From Streptomyces sp. VRA16 Mangrove soil (GTDB taxonomy: Bacteria; Actinomycetota; Actinomycetes; Streptomycetales; Streptomycetaceae), in NCBI RefSeq assembly GCF_017377775.1, contig NZ_JAFVLN010000004.1, positions 310,001 through 374,000 of the forward strand: 64,000 nt of DNA. The letters run 5' to 3'. The notes beneath the pieces are model-generated. The model did not search any database and had not been told where the DNA came from. It was given only the letters and a program-made list of their open reading frames with translations. The translations under genes and the position numbers were made by a program. How positions within the stretch are numbered: the first letter of the stretch is position 1; every line of letters starts with the position of its first letter. Shown piece after piece: positions 1-8,554 of the stretch.

Positions 1-1282
1 CACCGTGCGGGTTGACGACGACCAGGTGCGTGATGTCCTCGCAACGATCCCCATAGGCGCGTACGTCGAGGCCGGCGGCGGCCAGCGCGCGGGTCACGAC
101 GTGGTCGCCGAGTTGGGTGACGCGTTCGTAGCGGACGGCGTTCTCGCGGTGGACCTCGTCGACGCTGCACCCGCAGATGCTGTCGTGGGGCGCGTTGCGC
201 AGCAGCAGCTCCCAGGCGTGGTCGAGGTCGGCGCGCAGCGTCGCGTCGTCGGGGGCGTGCAGGGCGAGGAGCGGTTCGGCCCAGCGTTCGAGCAGGTTCT
301 GTGCGGCGATGTTGGCCTGCTTGAGGTCGGTGCGGGCGGACAGCGTGCCGGGCAGAATGAACGTCAAGTAGCCCGCTGGATCTCTGAGTTCACCCTCGCG
401 CAGGGGGAGGTCCGCGGGGTCGGCGGCCGCGCGGGCGTGGGTGAAGAACTCTTCCAGCGTGCTGTGGCGCACGGTGGTGGCACGGACGACGTCGGTTGCG
501 GCGATCTCAGCGAGGCGGCGGGCGGGGTCGGTGGGGGCGAGGTGGTCGCCGCCGTTCATCAGCAGCCAGGGGCCGCCGGGCAGGCGGTCGCGTTCGGTGG
601 CCAGGAAGCCCGCCAGGCGCTCGGCGGCGGCCTCGGCGTCGTCGCCCCAGAGGACTTCGGCGCCGTGGTACCCCTGGTTGACGGCGAACACCTCGCTGCC
701 GTCGGGCGAGCGCCAGCGGAAGCGGGCCACTCCCTCCGGGGCGCCGCGCCACACGAGCGCGGTGTCCATGCCGAATCCGTTCAGCAGCCGGGGCAGGTCG
801 GCGGGGTGGCCGAACGCGTCCGGGGAGTACCCGACGCCGGCCGGCGTGCCGGGGGCATGACGGCGGGCGGCGAGGAGGTTGCGGATCAGGTTCTCGCCGG
901 AGACGAGCTGGTTGTCGGCGAGCACGTGCCAGGGCCCCACGGTGAGCCGCCCGGCCGCGGCGTGCGCGCGCAGGCGGTCGGCGAGGTCGGGGCGCAGCGC
1001 GGCGACGTCAGCCAGGACGATGGTCTGACCGTCGAGGTGGAAGGTGTCCATCCGGCCGTCGTCGAGCTCGTCGCAGACCCGGGCGGCGAGTTCGACGAGC
1101 CGGGCGCGGAACGCCTCGAAGGGCCGGTACCACTCGCGGTCCCAGTGGACGTGCGTGACGACGTGGCAGACGGCGGCGTCCACGGCGGTGGTTCCCACGG
1201 CGCGCATGGCACGGTCGTCCGGGGCGGCGGACGTCTCCGGGGCGGCGGACGTCTGCGGGGCGGATGTCGCGGAGGTGGTCAT
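1..1282 (-). CDS. Alpha-mannosidase, glycoside hydrolase family 38 (N-terminal part; runs off the window)
   Basis: The visible 427 residues carry the GH38 signature HVHWDREWYRPF near residues 44-55, where H and D are zinc ligands in the family. A later segment, GYSPDAFGHPADLPRLL, matches the loop that holds the catalytic Asp nucleophile. GH38 enzymes are retaining alpha-mannosidases; no signal peptide is seen, so it should act in the cytoplasm on an imported glycoside. The ATG at 1282 overlaps the nanE stop (ATGA), which implies coupled translation as a distal gene of the sugar operon. The first 25 residues are a low-complexity Ser/Ala/Pro stretch encoded by an 18-bp tandem repeat (1218-1253), so translation could instead begin at Met26. 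The C-terminal half lies outside the window. Confidence 0.9.
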   Translation of the reverse strand, partial: MTTSATSAPQTSAAPETSAAPDDRAMRAVGTTAVDAAVCHVVTHVHWDREWYRPFEAFRARLVELAARVCDELDDGRMDTFHLDGQTIVLADVAALRPDLADRLRAHAAAGRLTVGPWHVLADNQLVSGENLIRNLLAARRHAPGTPAGVGYSPDAFGHPADLPRLLNGFGMDTALVWRGAPEGVARFRWRSPDGSEVFAVNQGYHGAEVLWGDDAEAAAERLAGFLATERDRLPGGPWLLMNGGDHLAPTDPARRLAEIAATDVVRATTVRHSTLEEFFTHARAAADPADLPLREGELRDPAGYLTFILPGTLSARTDLKQANIAAQNLLERWAEPLLALHAPDDATLRADLDHAWELLLRNAPHDSICGCSVDEVHRENAVRYERVTQLGDHVVTRALAAAGLDVRAYGDRCEDITHLVVVNPHG

Positions 1283-2070
1283 GCGGGGAACTCCTCGCGG
1301 GCGGTGCGGTGGGCGGAGGGCGACGACGGCAGGGCCGCCACGAAGCGTTCGGTGATGCTGGCCGGGCGGGTGATGGCGCCGCCGACGACGACCGTGTGCG
1401 CCCCGAGGGCCAGGGCGTGCGCGGCCTGTTCGGGCGTGGAGATGCGGCCCTCGGCCACGACCGGCACGTCGAGTCTCGCGACGAGGGCGGCCAGGAGCGC
1501 GAAGTCGGGTCCCGGGCCGGGAGCGCCGCAGGCGCCGTCACCGGGGACGTCGTCGGTGTAGCCGGACAGTGTCGTGGCCACGGCGGCGGCTCCCGCGCGT
1601 GCGGCGGCGATCCCTTGCTCCACGGTGGCGACGTCCGCGAGGACGACGATGCCCTCGGCGCGCAGCGCGCGGATCGTGTCAGCGAGACTGCGGCCGTCGG
1701 GGCGCGGCCGGTCGGTGGCGTCGAGGGCCACGATGTCCGCGCCGCTCGCGGCGATGCGGCGGGCGTGGTCGAGCGTGGGCGTGATGTAGACGCCGCGCTC
1801 GCCGTCTTTCCACAGCCCGATCACGGGCACGCCGACCGCGGCGCGTACGGCCGCCACGTCGACGGGCGTGTTGACCCGCACGCCGACCGCGCCACCGTCC
1901 ACGGCGGCGCGGGCCATGCGGGCCATGATGTCGGCGCCGTGCAGCGCTTCGCCGTGCAGGGCCTGGCAGGAGACGACGAGACCGCCGCCGAGCCGGGTCA
2001 GGGCGTCGGCGGTGGCGTCGGGGGCGACCGGAACGGGTGCGGGCTGCACGGCGGGCCTTTCTTCGGTCAT
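1279..2070 (-). CDS. nanE: N-acetylmannosamine-6-phosphate 2-epimerase
   Basis: This 263-aa protein fits the NanE TIM-barrel family, which converts ManNAc-6-P to GlcNAc-6-P. Visible motifs are LVVSCQALHGEALHG near the N-terminus, PVIGLWK with the likely catalytic Lys at about residue 88, DIVALDAT, and the phosphate-binding end VVAEGRISTPEQ plus GAHTVVVGGAITRP. The ATG at 2070 overlaps the stop of the upstream FAD oxidoreductase gene and the stop overlaps the mannosidase start. With the ROK kinase four genes upstream it forms a kinase-epimerase pair expected to feed GlcNAc-6-P into amino-sugar metabolism. No NanA aldolase or sialidase is visible, so free ManNAc or a ManNAc glycoside is a likelier input than sialic acid. 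Confidence 0.92.
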   Translation of the reverse strand: MTEERPAVQPAPVPVAPDATADALTRLGGGLVVSCQALHGEALHGADIMARMARAAVDGGAVGVRVNTPVDVAAVRAAVGVPVIGLWKDGERGVYITPTLDHARRIAASGADIVALDATDRPRPDGRSLADTIRALRAEGIVVLADVATVEQGIAAARAGAAAVATTLSGYTDDVPGDGACGAPGPGPDFALLAALVARLDVPVVAEGRISTPEQAAHALALGAHTVVVGGAITRPASITERFVAALPSSPSAHRTAREEFPA

Positions 2071-3929
2071 GCGTTCACCGCCGGAGCGGCTGCGGAGGGC
2101 GCGGCGCACGGGGCACCGGGCAGGGTGCGGGCGACGTGGTGCCACAGCGCCGTGGCGGACTGCGCCCAGGTCAGACGCGCGGGCAGGGCGGGCAGCGGGC
2201 CGCCCGCGAGATGCTCGGCGGCGGCGCGCAGCGGGCGTACGGACTCCTCGGTGGCCTGTTCGTCGGGGCGGACGTCGAGGTCGTGCGCACGGTCGCCGTC
2301 GAGCGCGCCTGCCGCGCCGAGCAACTGGACGCCGACGAAGTCGGCGTGGTCGTCGGGCACGTCGAGGGCCCAGGCGAGCGGGACACCGTGGTGCGCCAAC
2401 CGGGCCTGGAGCAGGGTCAGTTCGGCCCGCTCGGCCACGACGGCGGCAGGAGCGATGTTCCGTTCGCAGGATTGCGCGGCAAGCGCTCCGGCGGCCTCGC
2501 CGACGGCCCACTCGCCGTGGTGGACGCGGTACGCGGCCGCGGCAACCTGGGTGGCGCCGAGGTTCTTGGCGGCGGCCAGCAGATTGCCGGGCCGGGGCGC
2601 GACCAGTGCGGACAGCGGCACCTGGAACGGGGCGGTCGGCGCGTACGCGCTGCGTGGATGACCGACCCTGCTGTGCAGGTCCATGTGGTAGAGGGCGATC
2701 CCGCCCGAGTCGGTGAAGGCGCGGGCGCGGGCGTGCCCGGGTACGGGTTCGAGGTCCTGTTGGCGTACCGGTTGCGGGGTCCGCAGGCGGCGCGACTCAC
2801 GCAGGTAGGGCTCCTCCGCGTAGCCGTCGGCGGTGCCCGCGATCTGTGGGGCGAGGACGAATTCGGGGTAGCCGGTGCCGCCGTCGTCGCGCGGGCACTC
2901 GGTGCGCAGCCAGTGCAGGAACGCCGCGGACAACCGTTTCGCCTCGGCGTAGGCATGCTCGGGGTCGGCCAGGGCGGAGCGGTCGGCGTAGTCGTTGCCC
3001 GCCCAGTTGATGAGTGCGACGTCGGTTCCGCCGACGGCTGCGGCGTCACGGAGTCGGCGGTAGGTCCAGAACGGCAGGTGACCGTCGGGGCCGTTCTCGA
3101 ACATCCGGTACCGGTGGGCGCGATCGTCCCAGCCGGCGATGTCCAGGGTGAACGGCTGGGCGTCCCGCCACCGTTCGTAGCCCTCGGGGGCGGCGCCCGG
3201 GGCGGGCGGTGGTACGTCGTCGGGCAGGCGTTGGACGAGGAAGCCGACGGTGCAGGACTGCACGGCGTCCGGCTGTTCCGGTCCGGGCAGTGCGAGGGAT
3301 TCACCGAAGGCGTCCTGCCCCTCCGATCCGCACACCCAGGGCACGTCGGCCAGCGGGAGGAGGTCACCGGCCTCGGTGGCATCGCAGAAGACGCGGCCGG
3401 TGACGACGATCGCGCGGACGCGTGCGGTCAGGTCGTCGGGGTTGTCGGACCGGCGCCGCGGGACGACGTCGGCGGCCGTCTCCCGTGAGCCCGTAGGGAC
3501 GAAGGTGATGGCGTCGACGCGTTCATCGCTCAGGTGGACGGCGGTGGGTGACAGCCCGCGCAGGACGGTGAGCCGGCCCTCGGCCACGTGCGCGGCGAGC
3601 ATGTCCTCCAGCGCCTCCTCCGCCGCGTAGGGCTCGAAGCACAGGCGGCTGACCCAGCCGCCCCCCGGGTTCGCGAGACCCCCGTAGCGCGCGCGGACCA
3701 GGGCGCGGAAGGTGCGGTAGGAGCGGGAGACGCCGCCGGTCTCGACGTACGGGTGCTCGTCGAGCGCGGGCACCAGCTGCGTCGTGGCCTGCCCTCCGAG
3801 GCGGCCGCGGCCTGCGACGAGGGCGACGCGGCGGCCGGCGCGGGCGGCCGCGAGCGTGGCGGCGACGGCGCCGAGCCCTGAGCCGACGACCACCACATCG
3901 GCGTCGATACGGTCGCGGGGCGTGGTCAT
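2067..3929 (-). CDS. FAD-dependent oxidoreductase (PF12831-like)
   Basis: The 620-aa product begins with a dinucleotide-binding fold, DADVVVVGSGLGAVAA, followed by GGQATTQLVPALDE and the conserved ETGGVSRSYRTFR region, as in the FAD_oxidored family. Later segments typical of the family are VFCDATEAGDLLPLADV and the C-terminal NLLAAAKNLGAT. Such proteins often sit in carbohydrate-utilisation loci, where they may oxidise a sugar or glycoside, but the substrate of this one cannot be read from sequence. There is no signal peptide. The ATG at 3929 overlaps the stop of the DUF4127 gene, so it is part of the same translationally coupled operon. Confidence 0.85.
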   Translation of the reverse strand: MTTPRDRIDADVVVVGSGLGAVAATLAAARAGRRVALVAGRGRLGGQATTQLVPALDEHPYVETGGVSRSYRTFRALVRARYGGLANPGGGWVSRLCFEPYAAEEALEDMLAAHVAEGRLTVLRGLSPTAVHLSDERVDAITFVPTGSRETAADVVPRRRSDNPDDLTARVRAIVVTGRVFCDATEAGDLLPLADVPWVCGSEGQDAFGESLALPGPEQPDAVQSCTVGFLVQRLPDDVPPPAPGAAPEGYERWRDAQPFTLDIAGWDDRAHRYRMFENGPDGHLPFWTYRRLRDAAAVGGTDVALINWAGNDYADRSALADPEHAYAEAKRLSAAFLHWLRTECPRDDGGTGYPEFVLAPQIAGTADGYAEEPYLRESRRLRTPQPVRQQDLEPVPGHARARAFTDSGGIALYHMDLHSRVGHPRSAYAPTAPFQVPLSALVAPRPGNLLAAAKNLGATQVAAAAYRVHHGEWAVGEAAGALAAQSCERNIAPAAVVAERAELTLLQARLAHHGVPLAWALDVPDDHADFVGVQLLGAAGALDGDRAHDLDVRPDEQATEESVRPLRAAAEHLAGGPLPALPARLTWAQSATALWHHVARTLPGAPCAAPSAAAPAVNA

Positions 3930-5638
3930 GCGTTCTCCGTGGATCGTCGGGCGGCTGACGGCCGATGGGTGTCGGGGGCGGGTTCGAGTCGGAAGTCCGC
4001 CTCGAACGTGCGGTGCCACGGCAGCCGGACGCTGTCCGGTGCCACCGTGAGACCGAACTCCGGCAGGGCGGCGAGGTGTTCGGCGAGCCCTTCGGCGATC
4101 TCGGTGAGCACGGGGTGCCCCTCGGGTACGTGGTCGTGGCGGCCGGGCACCGTGGCGAGGGCGGCGCGGGCGCGCCGGCGGACCTGCGTCATGTAGCCCC
4201 AGTCCTCGGTGAACCGGTGCGCGAGCAGCTCGCGGTGGGCGGCGGCGTCGAACGTACCGACGCCCTGGGCGAGTCGGGCGGCGACCGCATGGGCGATGAC
4301 GGTGCCCAGCGTGTTGCCCGCCGTGTTCCATCCGGCGTACGCGATGAGCCGGTGGGCGATACCGCGTTCGAGCAAGGCGCGGACGAGCAGCGGGTCGGCG
4401 CCGTTGGGCTGTGCGCAGTCGGCGACGGCCACGGCATGTCCGGTGTCGAGGAGCCGGGCGGCTCGTTCCGCGAGGGCGGCCGCGGTCGGCGCGGCGTCCG
4501 GGGCGCGGTGCGCCGGGGGCGCGATGGCCCAGTCGCCGGCACCGTCCGGGGTGTGCACGAGCAGCACCACGTCGGCGTCGGGCCGCTCGGTGCGACGGGC
4601 GCCGCAGGCCGCGATCTGTCCGGAGGCGGTGTCGTCGACCGGCATGTTCTCGTACGGGGCGACGCGGGCGAGGCCGTCCGCGACGACGGCCTCCACACGG
4701 ACGGTGACCGGCGCCGTACCGTGGCGGGCCCCGTACAGGCCGGTCAGGGTGCGGGCGACGAGGGTCGTGGTCGCCTCGTCGGCTCCGGGCCGCACGGCGA
4801 CGCTCTCGCCGCACTCCAACCGGTCGGCCCAGCGCCGCAGTTCGGTCAGCTCGGCGGTGGCGAGGCCCCAGGGCGCGGTGTCGTCGGCGCCCACGACGAG
4901 GGTGTCGAGGACGCCTTCGGCACAGAGGGCGAGGGCGGCGAGGTTCGCGCTGTGGTTGCGCAGCCGGCGCCGCAGGAAATCGCCGCGTACGGCGGTGGGC
5001 AGGGCGGTGCGGGCGGCGGCGAGTGCACCGGGGTCCGGTTCCGCGCCGCTCTGGGTGCGGTGCAGGGCGGCGGACAGGCGGTGCAGGGCGGGCCCGTGCG
5101 GATCCCAGTAGACGGGCTCCTCCATGGCGTCGGCGGAGTCCGGGGTGCGGGTGACGAGGGTGACGGCGTGCAAGGGGACGCCCTGGACGGCGACGCGGCG
5201 CAGGACATCCAGACGGGCGGTGATCCGCGCGAGGTCGGTGCTCGTCGTGTCGCTCGTACGGGAGGCGATGAGGCCGCCGTGGCCGAGGGTTTCGAGGCTG
5301 ACGACGGCCGCGTCGACGCCCTTGGTGCCCTGCTCCAGCCAGGCGCCGAGAGCATCGGCGTCGCCCGGGGTACGCAGCCGCGGCATGAGGGACGCGGGCG
5401 GGGTACGGACCGTGACACCGGCGACGGCGGCGACCTGGGCGGGCAGCACGGCGCAGGCGGGACGCTCGTCGAGGGGCAGGAGGGCGATGACGGTCGCATC
5501 GCCGCGAGGAACGCCGCTCCCCGAGCCGGACGCGGAGGTCTCCGCTGCGGGGAGCGCGCGCTGCGGCAGCGGGCCCGCGTCCACGGCCGCGACCGACTCG
5601 CGGCGAGCGGCGGTCGCAGGTTCACGCTGAGTGCTCAC
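3926..5638 (-). CDS. DUF4127 family protein
   Basis: A 570-aa protein recognised as DUF4127 from IALLPLDERPACAVLPAQVAAVAG near the N-terminus, the VVSLETLGHGGLIASR segment, LRNHSANLAALALCAEG and IAYAGWNTAGNTLGTVIAHAVA. I know of no established activity for the family. The start is GTG at 5638, with AGAGGA eight bases upstream; the frame stays open further upstream through a tandem repeat that reads as RPT/RPV, which I take as noncoding. No signal peptide or membrane segment is seen. Its place between a ROK kinase and an FAD oxidoreductase, with NanE and a mannosidase behind, points to a cytoplasmic enzyme in amino-sugar or glycoside breakdown; that is inference from context. Confidence 0.8.
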   Translation of the reverse strand: MSTQREPATAARRESVAAVDAGPLPQRALPAAETSASGSGSGVPRGDATVIALLPLDERPACAVLPAQVAAVAGVTVRTPPASLMPRLRTPGDADALGAWLEQGTKGVDAAVVSLETLGHGGLIASRTSDTTSTDLARITARLDVLRRVAVQGVPLHAVTLVTRTPDSADAMEEPVYWDPHGPALHRLSAALHRTQSGAEPDPGALAAARTALPTAVRGDFLRRRLRNHSANLAALALCAEGVLDTLVVGADDTAPWGLATAELTELRRWADRLECGESVAVRPGADEATTTLVARTLTGLYGARHGTAPVTVRVEAVVADGLARVAPYENMPVDDTASGQIAACGARRTERPDADVVLLVHTPDGAGDWAIAPPAHRAPDAAPTAAALAERAARLLDTGHAVAVADCAQPNGADPLLVRALLERGIAHRLIAYAGWNTAGNTLGTVIAHAVAARLAQGVGTFDAAAHRELLAHRFTEDWGYMTQVRRRARAALATVPGRHDHVPEGHPVLTEIAEGLAEHLAALPEFGLTVAPDSVRLPWHRTFEADFRLEPAPDTHRPSAARRSTENA

Positions 5639-5665
5639 GGCATGGGTCCTCTGAATGGTGCGGAT

Positions 5666-5737
5666 GGAACGGGTGGGACGGGCAGGACAGGTGGGACGAG
5701 TGGGACGGACAGGTCGGGTGGGACGGACAGGACGGGC
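5666..5737. repeat. 9-bp degenerate tandem repeat, eight units
   Basis: Eight 9-base units run head to tail, such as gggacgggc, aggacaggt, gggacgagt and gggacggac (seen twice). The array fills the gap between the ROK kinase stop and the DUF4127 start, ending 28 bases upstream of that GTG. On the transcript it is C-rich and poorly structured. Confidence 0.75.
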
Positions 5738-5793
5738 GGTCCGGGAACAAGGAGGCGGCAGCGGCAGCAGCGCGGTGCGGCAGGCGCGACCGG

Positions 5794-6828
5794 TCACACC
5801 GGCCCGGGCGCCGCCGCACACCGCCCGGCGTGCACGGCGGCGCCCAGGGCGACGGCATCGGCGCCGAGCGTGGCGGCACGCACCGGTATGCGGCGCAGGG
5901 CGGGCAGGGTGCGGGCGGCGAGCTCTGCGCGCAGGGCGTCGAGGTACCAGGGCCCGGAGTCCAGGACGCCGCCCGCCACGACGACGACATCGGGGTCGAG
6001 TGTGGCGACCACCCCCGCGAGCGCTTCGCCGAGGGCCGCGCCGCCGGCCGCCAGCACGGCCCGGGCGGCTTCGTGCCCCTCGTGCGCCGCGGCGGCGACG
6101 GTGCGCAGGTCAGAGGCTCCGAACCGGGCCGCCATCGCGGGCCCGCCCGCCACTGCCTCGACGTGTCCGCGCGCCCCGCACGGGCATCGCCGGCCGAGGG
6201 CGGCGGCGACGGGTATGTGTCCGAGGCTGCCCGCGGCACCGTTGGCGCCGAGCAGCGTGTGCCCGCCGACGGCGACGGCGCCGCCGATCCCGGTGCCCGC
6301 CATCACCGCGACGGCGGTGGCCGCCCCGGCCGCCGCGCCGGACGCCGACTCGCCGACGAGGAAGGCCTGTACGTCGCCCAGCGCCCGCACCGGAAGACCC
6401 AGGCGCCGTTCGGCGATGTCGGCAAGCGGGGTGCCGGCCCAGCCGGGGAGGGCATCGGTGGCGGCGAGGATGCGGCGGCCGTCGGGGGCCACGATCCCCG
6501 CCGTGCCGATGCCGAGGCAGGGGACGGTCAGGTCACGTTCACGGGCCTGGGCCAGCAACTGCCCGGCGAGACGCAGCGCGCCACCGAGGACCGCGTCGGG
6601 ACCGTCGACCGCCGGTGTGGGGGCGGTGAGCCGTGCCAGTGCCGTGTGATCGGGGCCGAAGAGCACGGCGGCGGCCTTGGTGCCGCCGATGTCGACGCCG
6701 AGCAGCGCGGTCCCGCGCGGCAGGGTGCCGCTGCCGACGCCCGGTGCAGTGCCGTACGGTGCGGTGCGCGGCGCCGAAGGATCGCTCGGGGCCGGGTCAC
6801 GCCGGTCGGTTCCGTGTGCCGGGTTCAC
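5794..6828 (-). CDS. ROK-family sugar kinase, probable N-acetylmannosamine kinase
   Basis: The 344-aa product has the ROK ATP-binding start LLGVDIGGTKAAAVLF, a catalytic-loop Asp in ALGDVQAFLVGES (the usual Asn before Asp is Gly), a second phosphate loop VMAGTGIGGAVAV and the ROK zinc motif GHIPV...CPCGARGHVE. The usual third Cys of CxCGxxGC is His. ROK kinases phosphorylate hexoses and N-acetylhexosamines; with nanE in the same operon, ManNAc is the best guess. Start is GTG at 6828, overlapping the GntR stop and preceded by AGGGAG. About 40 N-terminal residues before the kinase fold are low complexity. Confidence 0.85.
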   Translation of the reverse strand: MNPAHGTDRRDPAPSDPSAPRTAPYGTAPGVGSGTLPRGTALLGVDIGGTKAAAVLFGPDHTALARLTAPTPAVDGPDAVLGGALRLAGQLLAQARERDLTVPCLGIGTAGIVAPDGRRILAATDALPGWAGTPLADIAERRLGLPVRALGDVQAFLVGESASGAAAGAATAVAVMAGTGIGGAVAVGGHTLLGANGAAGSLGHIPVAAALGRRCPCGARGHVEAVAGGPAMAARFGASDLRTVAAAAHEGHEAARAVLAAGGAALGEALAGVVATLDPDVVVVAGGVLDSGPWYLDALRAELAARTLPALRRIPVRAATLGADAVALGAAVHAGRCAAAPGPV

Positions 6829-7643
6829 GGTCGTGGCTCCCTGTGGATGGTCAGCCGGTAGTCGTAGCGGTCGGCGCGGTAGAGACTGACGGCGCGCTCG
6901 ACGGCGCGGCCGCGTACGTCGCGGGTGACGCGCTCGACGTGCAGTGCCGGGAAGTGCGGCGGCACGCCGAGGAGTTCGGCCTGGCGGCTGTCGACGACGG
7001 TGGCCCTGATGGTCTGGTCGGCGCGGTCGGGGGCGGCTCCGGCCCGGTCCAGCCAGTCGTACAGGGAGTGTGGTTCGCCGCTGTCGGCGAGTCCGGGGAC
7101 GAGGTGCTCGGGCAGCCACACGTTCTCCAGGCACATGGGTTCATCGTCGGCCAGGCGCAACCGCTCCAGGTGGACGACGGGTGTGCCGGGCGCCACGAAG
7201 AGGTCGCGGGCGCAGGCCAGGTCGGCCTGGGTCCGCTCCAGGAGGAGCAGCCTGCTGCCGGGCGCCATGCGGCGGCCGCGGATGTCTTCGGAGAACGAGG
7301 TCAGGCGCAGCGACTTGCTGATGGTGGAGGGTTCGGCGACGAAGGTGCCCGAGCCCTGGACCCGGTAGACGTGCCCCTCCTGCACCAGGCGTTCCATGGC
7401 CCTGCGCACGGTCATCCGGCTGACGTTGTGGTGCTGCATCAGTTCTCGTTCGCTGGGCAGCGCTTCGTGCGGGGTGAGCCCTTCGATGAGGGTGAGCAGC
7501 TCGGCGCGGAGTGTCTCGTGCTTGGGCTCCTGTGCGCTCGTGGCGTCCTCGCCGCCGCGCCCCGGCGGCGGCGCGTCAGCCGTCTGCGGCAGCGCGTCAG
7601 CCGTCTGCCCCGCCGTGCTCTCGTCGCTCTGCATCGCCGTCAT
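6825..7643 (-). CDS. GntR-family transcriptional regulator (HutC/UTRA type)
   Basis: The 272-aa protein has a winged helix-turn-helix around LPSERELMQHHNVSRMTVRRAMERLVQEG and a C-terminal UTRA ligand domain ending in VSLYRADRYDYRLTIHREP. HutC-type regulators of sugar operons, such as DasR, bind amino-sugar phosphates and release palindromic operators with a TGGT...ACCA core. A matching palindrome lies at 10906-10925 in front of this operon and is the probable target. The ATG at 7643 overlaps the permease stop; a second in-frame ATG at 7634 has AAGGG nine bases upstream and may be the true start. Being inside the operon, it is probably autoregulated. Confidence 0.9.
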   Translation of the reverse strand: MTAMQSDESTAGQTADALPQTADAPPPGRGGEDATSAQEPKHETLRAELLTLIEGLTPHEALPSERELMQHHNVSRMTVRRAMERLVQEGHVYRVQGSGTFVAEPSTISKSLRLTSFSEDIRGRRMAPGSRLLLLERTQADLACARDLFVAPGTPVVHLERLRLADDEPMCLENVWLPEHLVPGLADSGEPHSLYDWLDRAGAAPDRADQTIRATVVDSRQAELLGVPPHFPALHVERVTRDVRGRAVERAVSLYRADRYDYRLTIHREPRP

Positions 7644-8554
7644 CCCTTGACCGCCCCTTCGCCCACGCCCCGGAAGAAGAACCGCTGGAGGCTGAAGAAG
7701 AGGGCCATCAGCGGTATCACGGCAATCATGGTGCCCGCCGCGATCACCCGCTGGTCGTTGGTGAAGGTGCCGGACAGGTACTGGATACCGACGGTGAGCG
7801 TGTAGTGGCCGGGGTCGGACAGGACGATCAGCGGCCACAGGAAGTCGTCCCAGGAGAAGACGAAACTGAAGATGGCGACGACGGACAGGGTGCCGCGCAC
7901 CGCGGGAAGGGCGATGCGGGTGAACCGCTGCCACTCCCCCGCCCCGTCCAGGACGGCGGCTTCCTCGATCTCGCGCGGCAGGCCGCGGAACGCGTTGCGG
8001 AACAGCAGGACGGACAGGCCGGTGACGGCGGTGGGCAGCGCGACGCCGAGGAGGGTGTTGTTCAGGTGCAGGGAGCGCATCATCAAGAACTCCGAGACCA
8101 TGATGGACTCGAACGGGATGATCATCGTGGCGAGGAAGACCGCCACGGCGACGCCACGGAAGCGGAACCGCATCCGGGCGAGGGCGTATCCGGCCAGTGA
8201 GCCGAGCAGGCAGTTGGACACGGCGCTGCCGGTGGCGACCAGCAGGGAGTTGAGGCCGTAGCGGAAGACCGGGACGGTGCGCACCACGTCGGCGTAGTGG
8301 GACAGCGTCGGGTGGTGGGGCAGCAGTTGGGGCGGGTAGCCGAAGACCTTCTCGCCGGTTCCCTTCAGCGAGGTGGACAGCTGCCACAGGAACGGGCCGA
8401 CGGTCAGCGCGAGGACGGCGAGCAGCAGCAGGTAGCGCACGACGAGTCCGGCGACGGCACGGCGTGAGCGTCCCGGTGGTGCGGCGGCAGGCGGTGCAGG
8501 AAGCGGCGCCGGGAAGCCGGGCGCGAGGTCGGGGGTGGCGGTGGCGGTCTTCAT
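7640..8554 (-). CDS. Sugar ABC transporter permease (MalG/UgpE type)
   Basis: A 304-aa integral membrane protein with about six hydrophobic segments. The coupling-helix motif EEAAVLDGAGEWQRFTRIALPAVR is the EAA loop that contacts the ATPase. WQLSTSLKG after the first helix and FSWDDFLWPLIVLSD near the end are typical of carbohydrate (CUT1) inner-membrane subunits. The ATG at 8554 overlaps the stop of the partner permease. No ATPase gene is in the operon; many streptomycete CUT1 importers share the multipurpose ATPase MsiK, which would have to be encoded elsewhere. Confidence 0.92.
   Translation of the reverse strand: MKTATATPDLAPGFPAPLPAPPAAAPPGRSRRAVAGLVVRYLLLLAVLALTVGPFLWQLSTSLKGTGEKVFGYPPQLLPHHPTLSHYADVVRTVPVFRYGLNSLLVATGSAVSNCLLGSLAGYALARMRFRFRGVAVAVFLATMIIPFESIMVSEFLMMRSLHLNNTLLGVALPTAVTGLSVLLFRNAFRGLPREIEEAAVLDGAGEWQRFTRIALPAVRGTLSVVAIFSFVFSWDDFLWPLIVLSDPGHYTLTVGIQYLSGTFTNDQRVIAAGTMIAVIPLMALFFSLQRFFFRGVGEGAVKG

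Noticed and set aside
5..1561. Long plus-strand open frame across the mannosidase and nanE genes
   Set aside because: It is antisense to two genes with clear family motifs, has Gly/Val/Arg-rich unstructured composition and no ribosome site; such frames are common in very GC-rich DNA.
5666..5821. Upstream extension of the DUF4127 protein through the 9-bp repeat
   Set aside because: The extension would be a Thr/Arg/Pro repeat overlapping the kinase gene end, while GTG 5638 has a well-placed AGAGGA.
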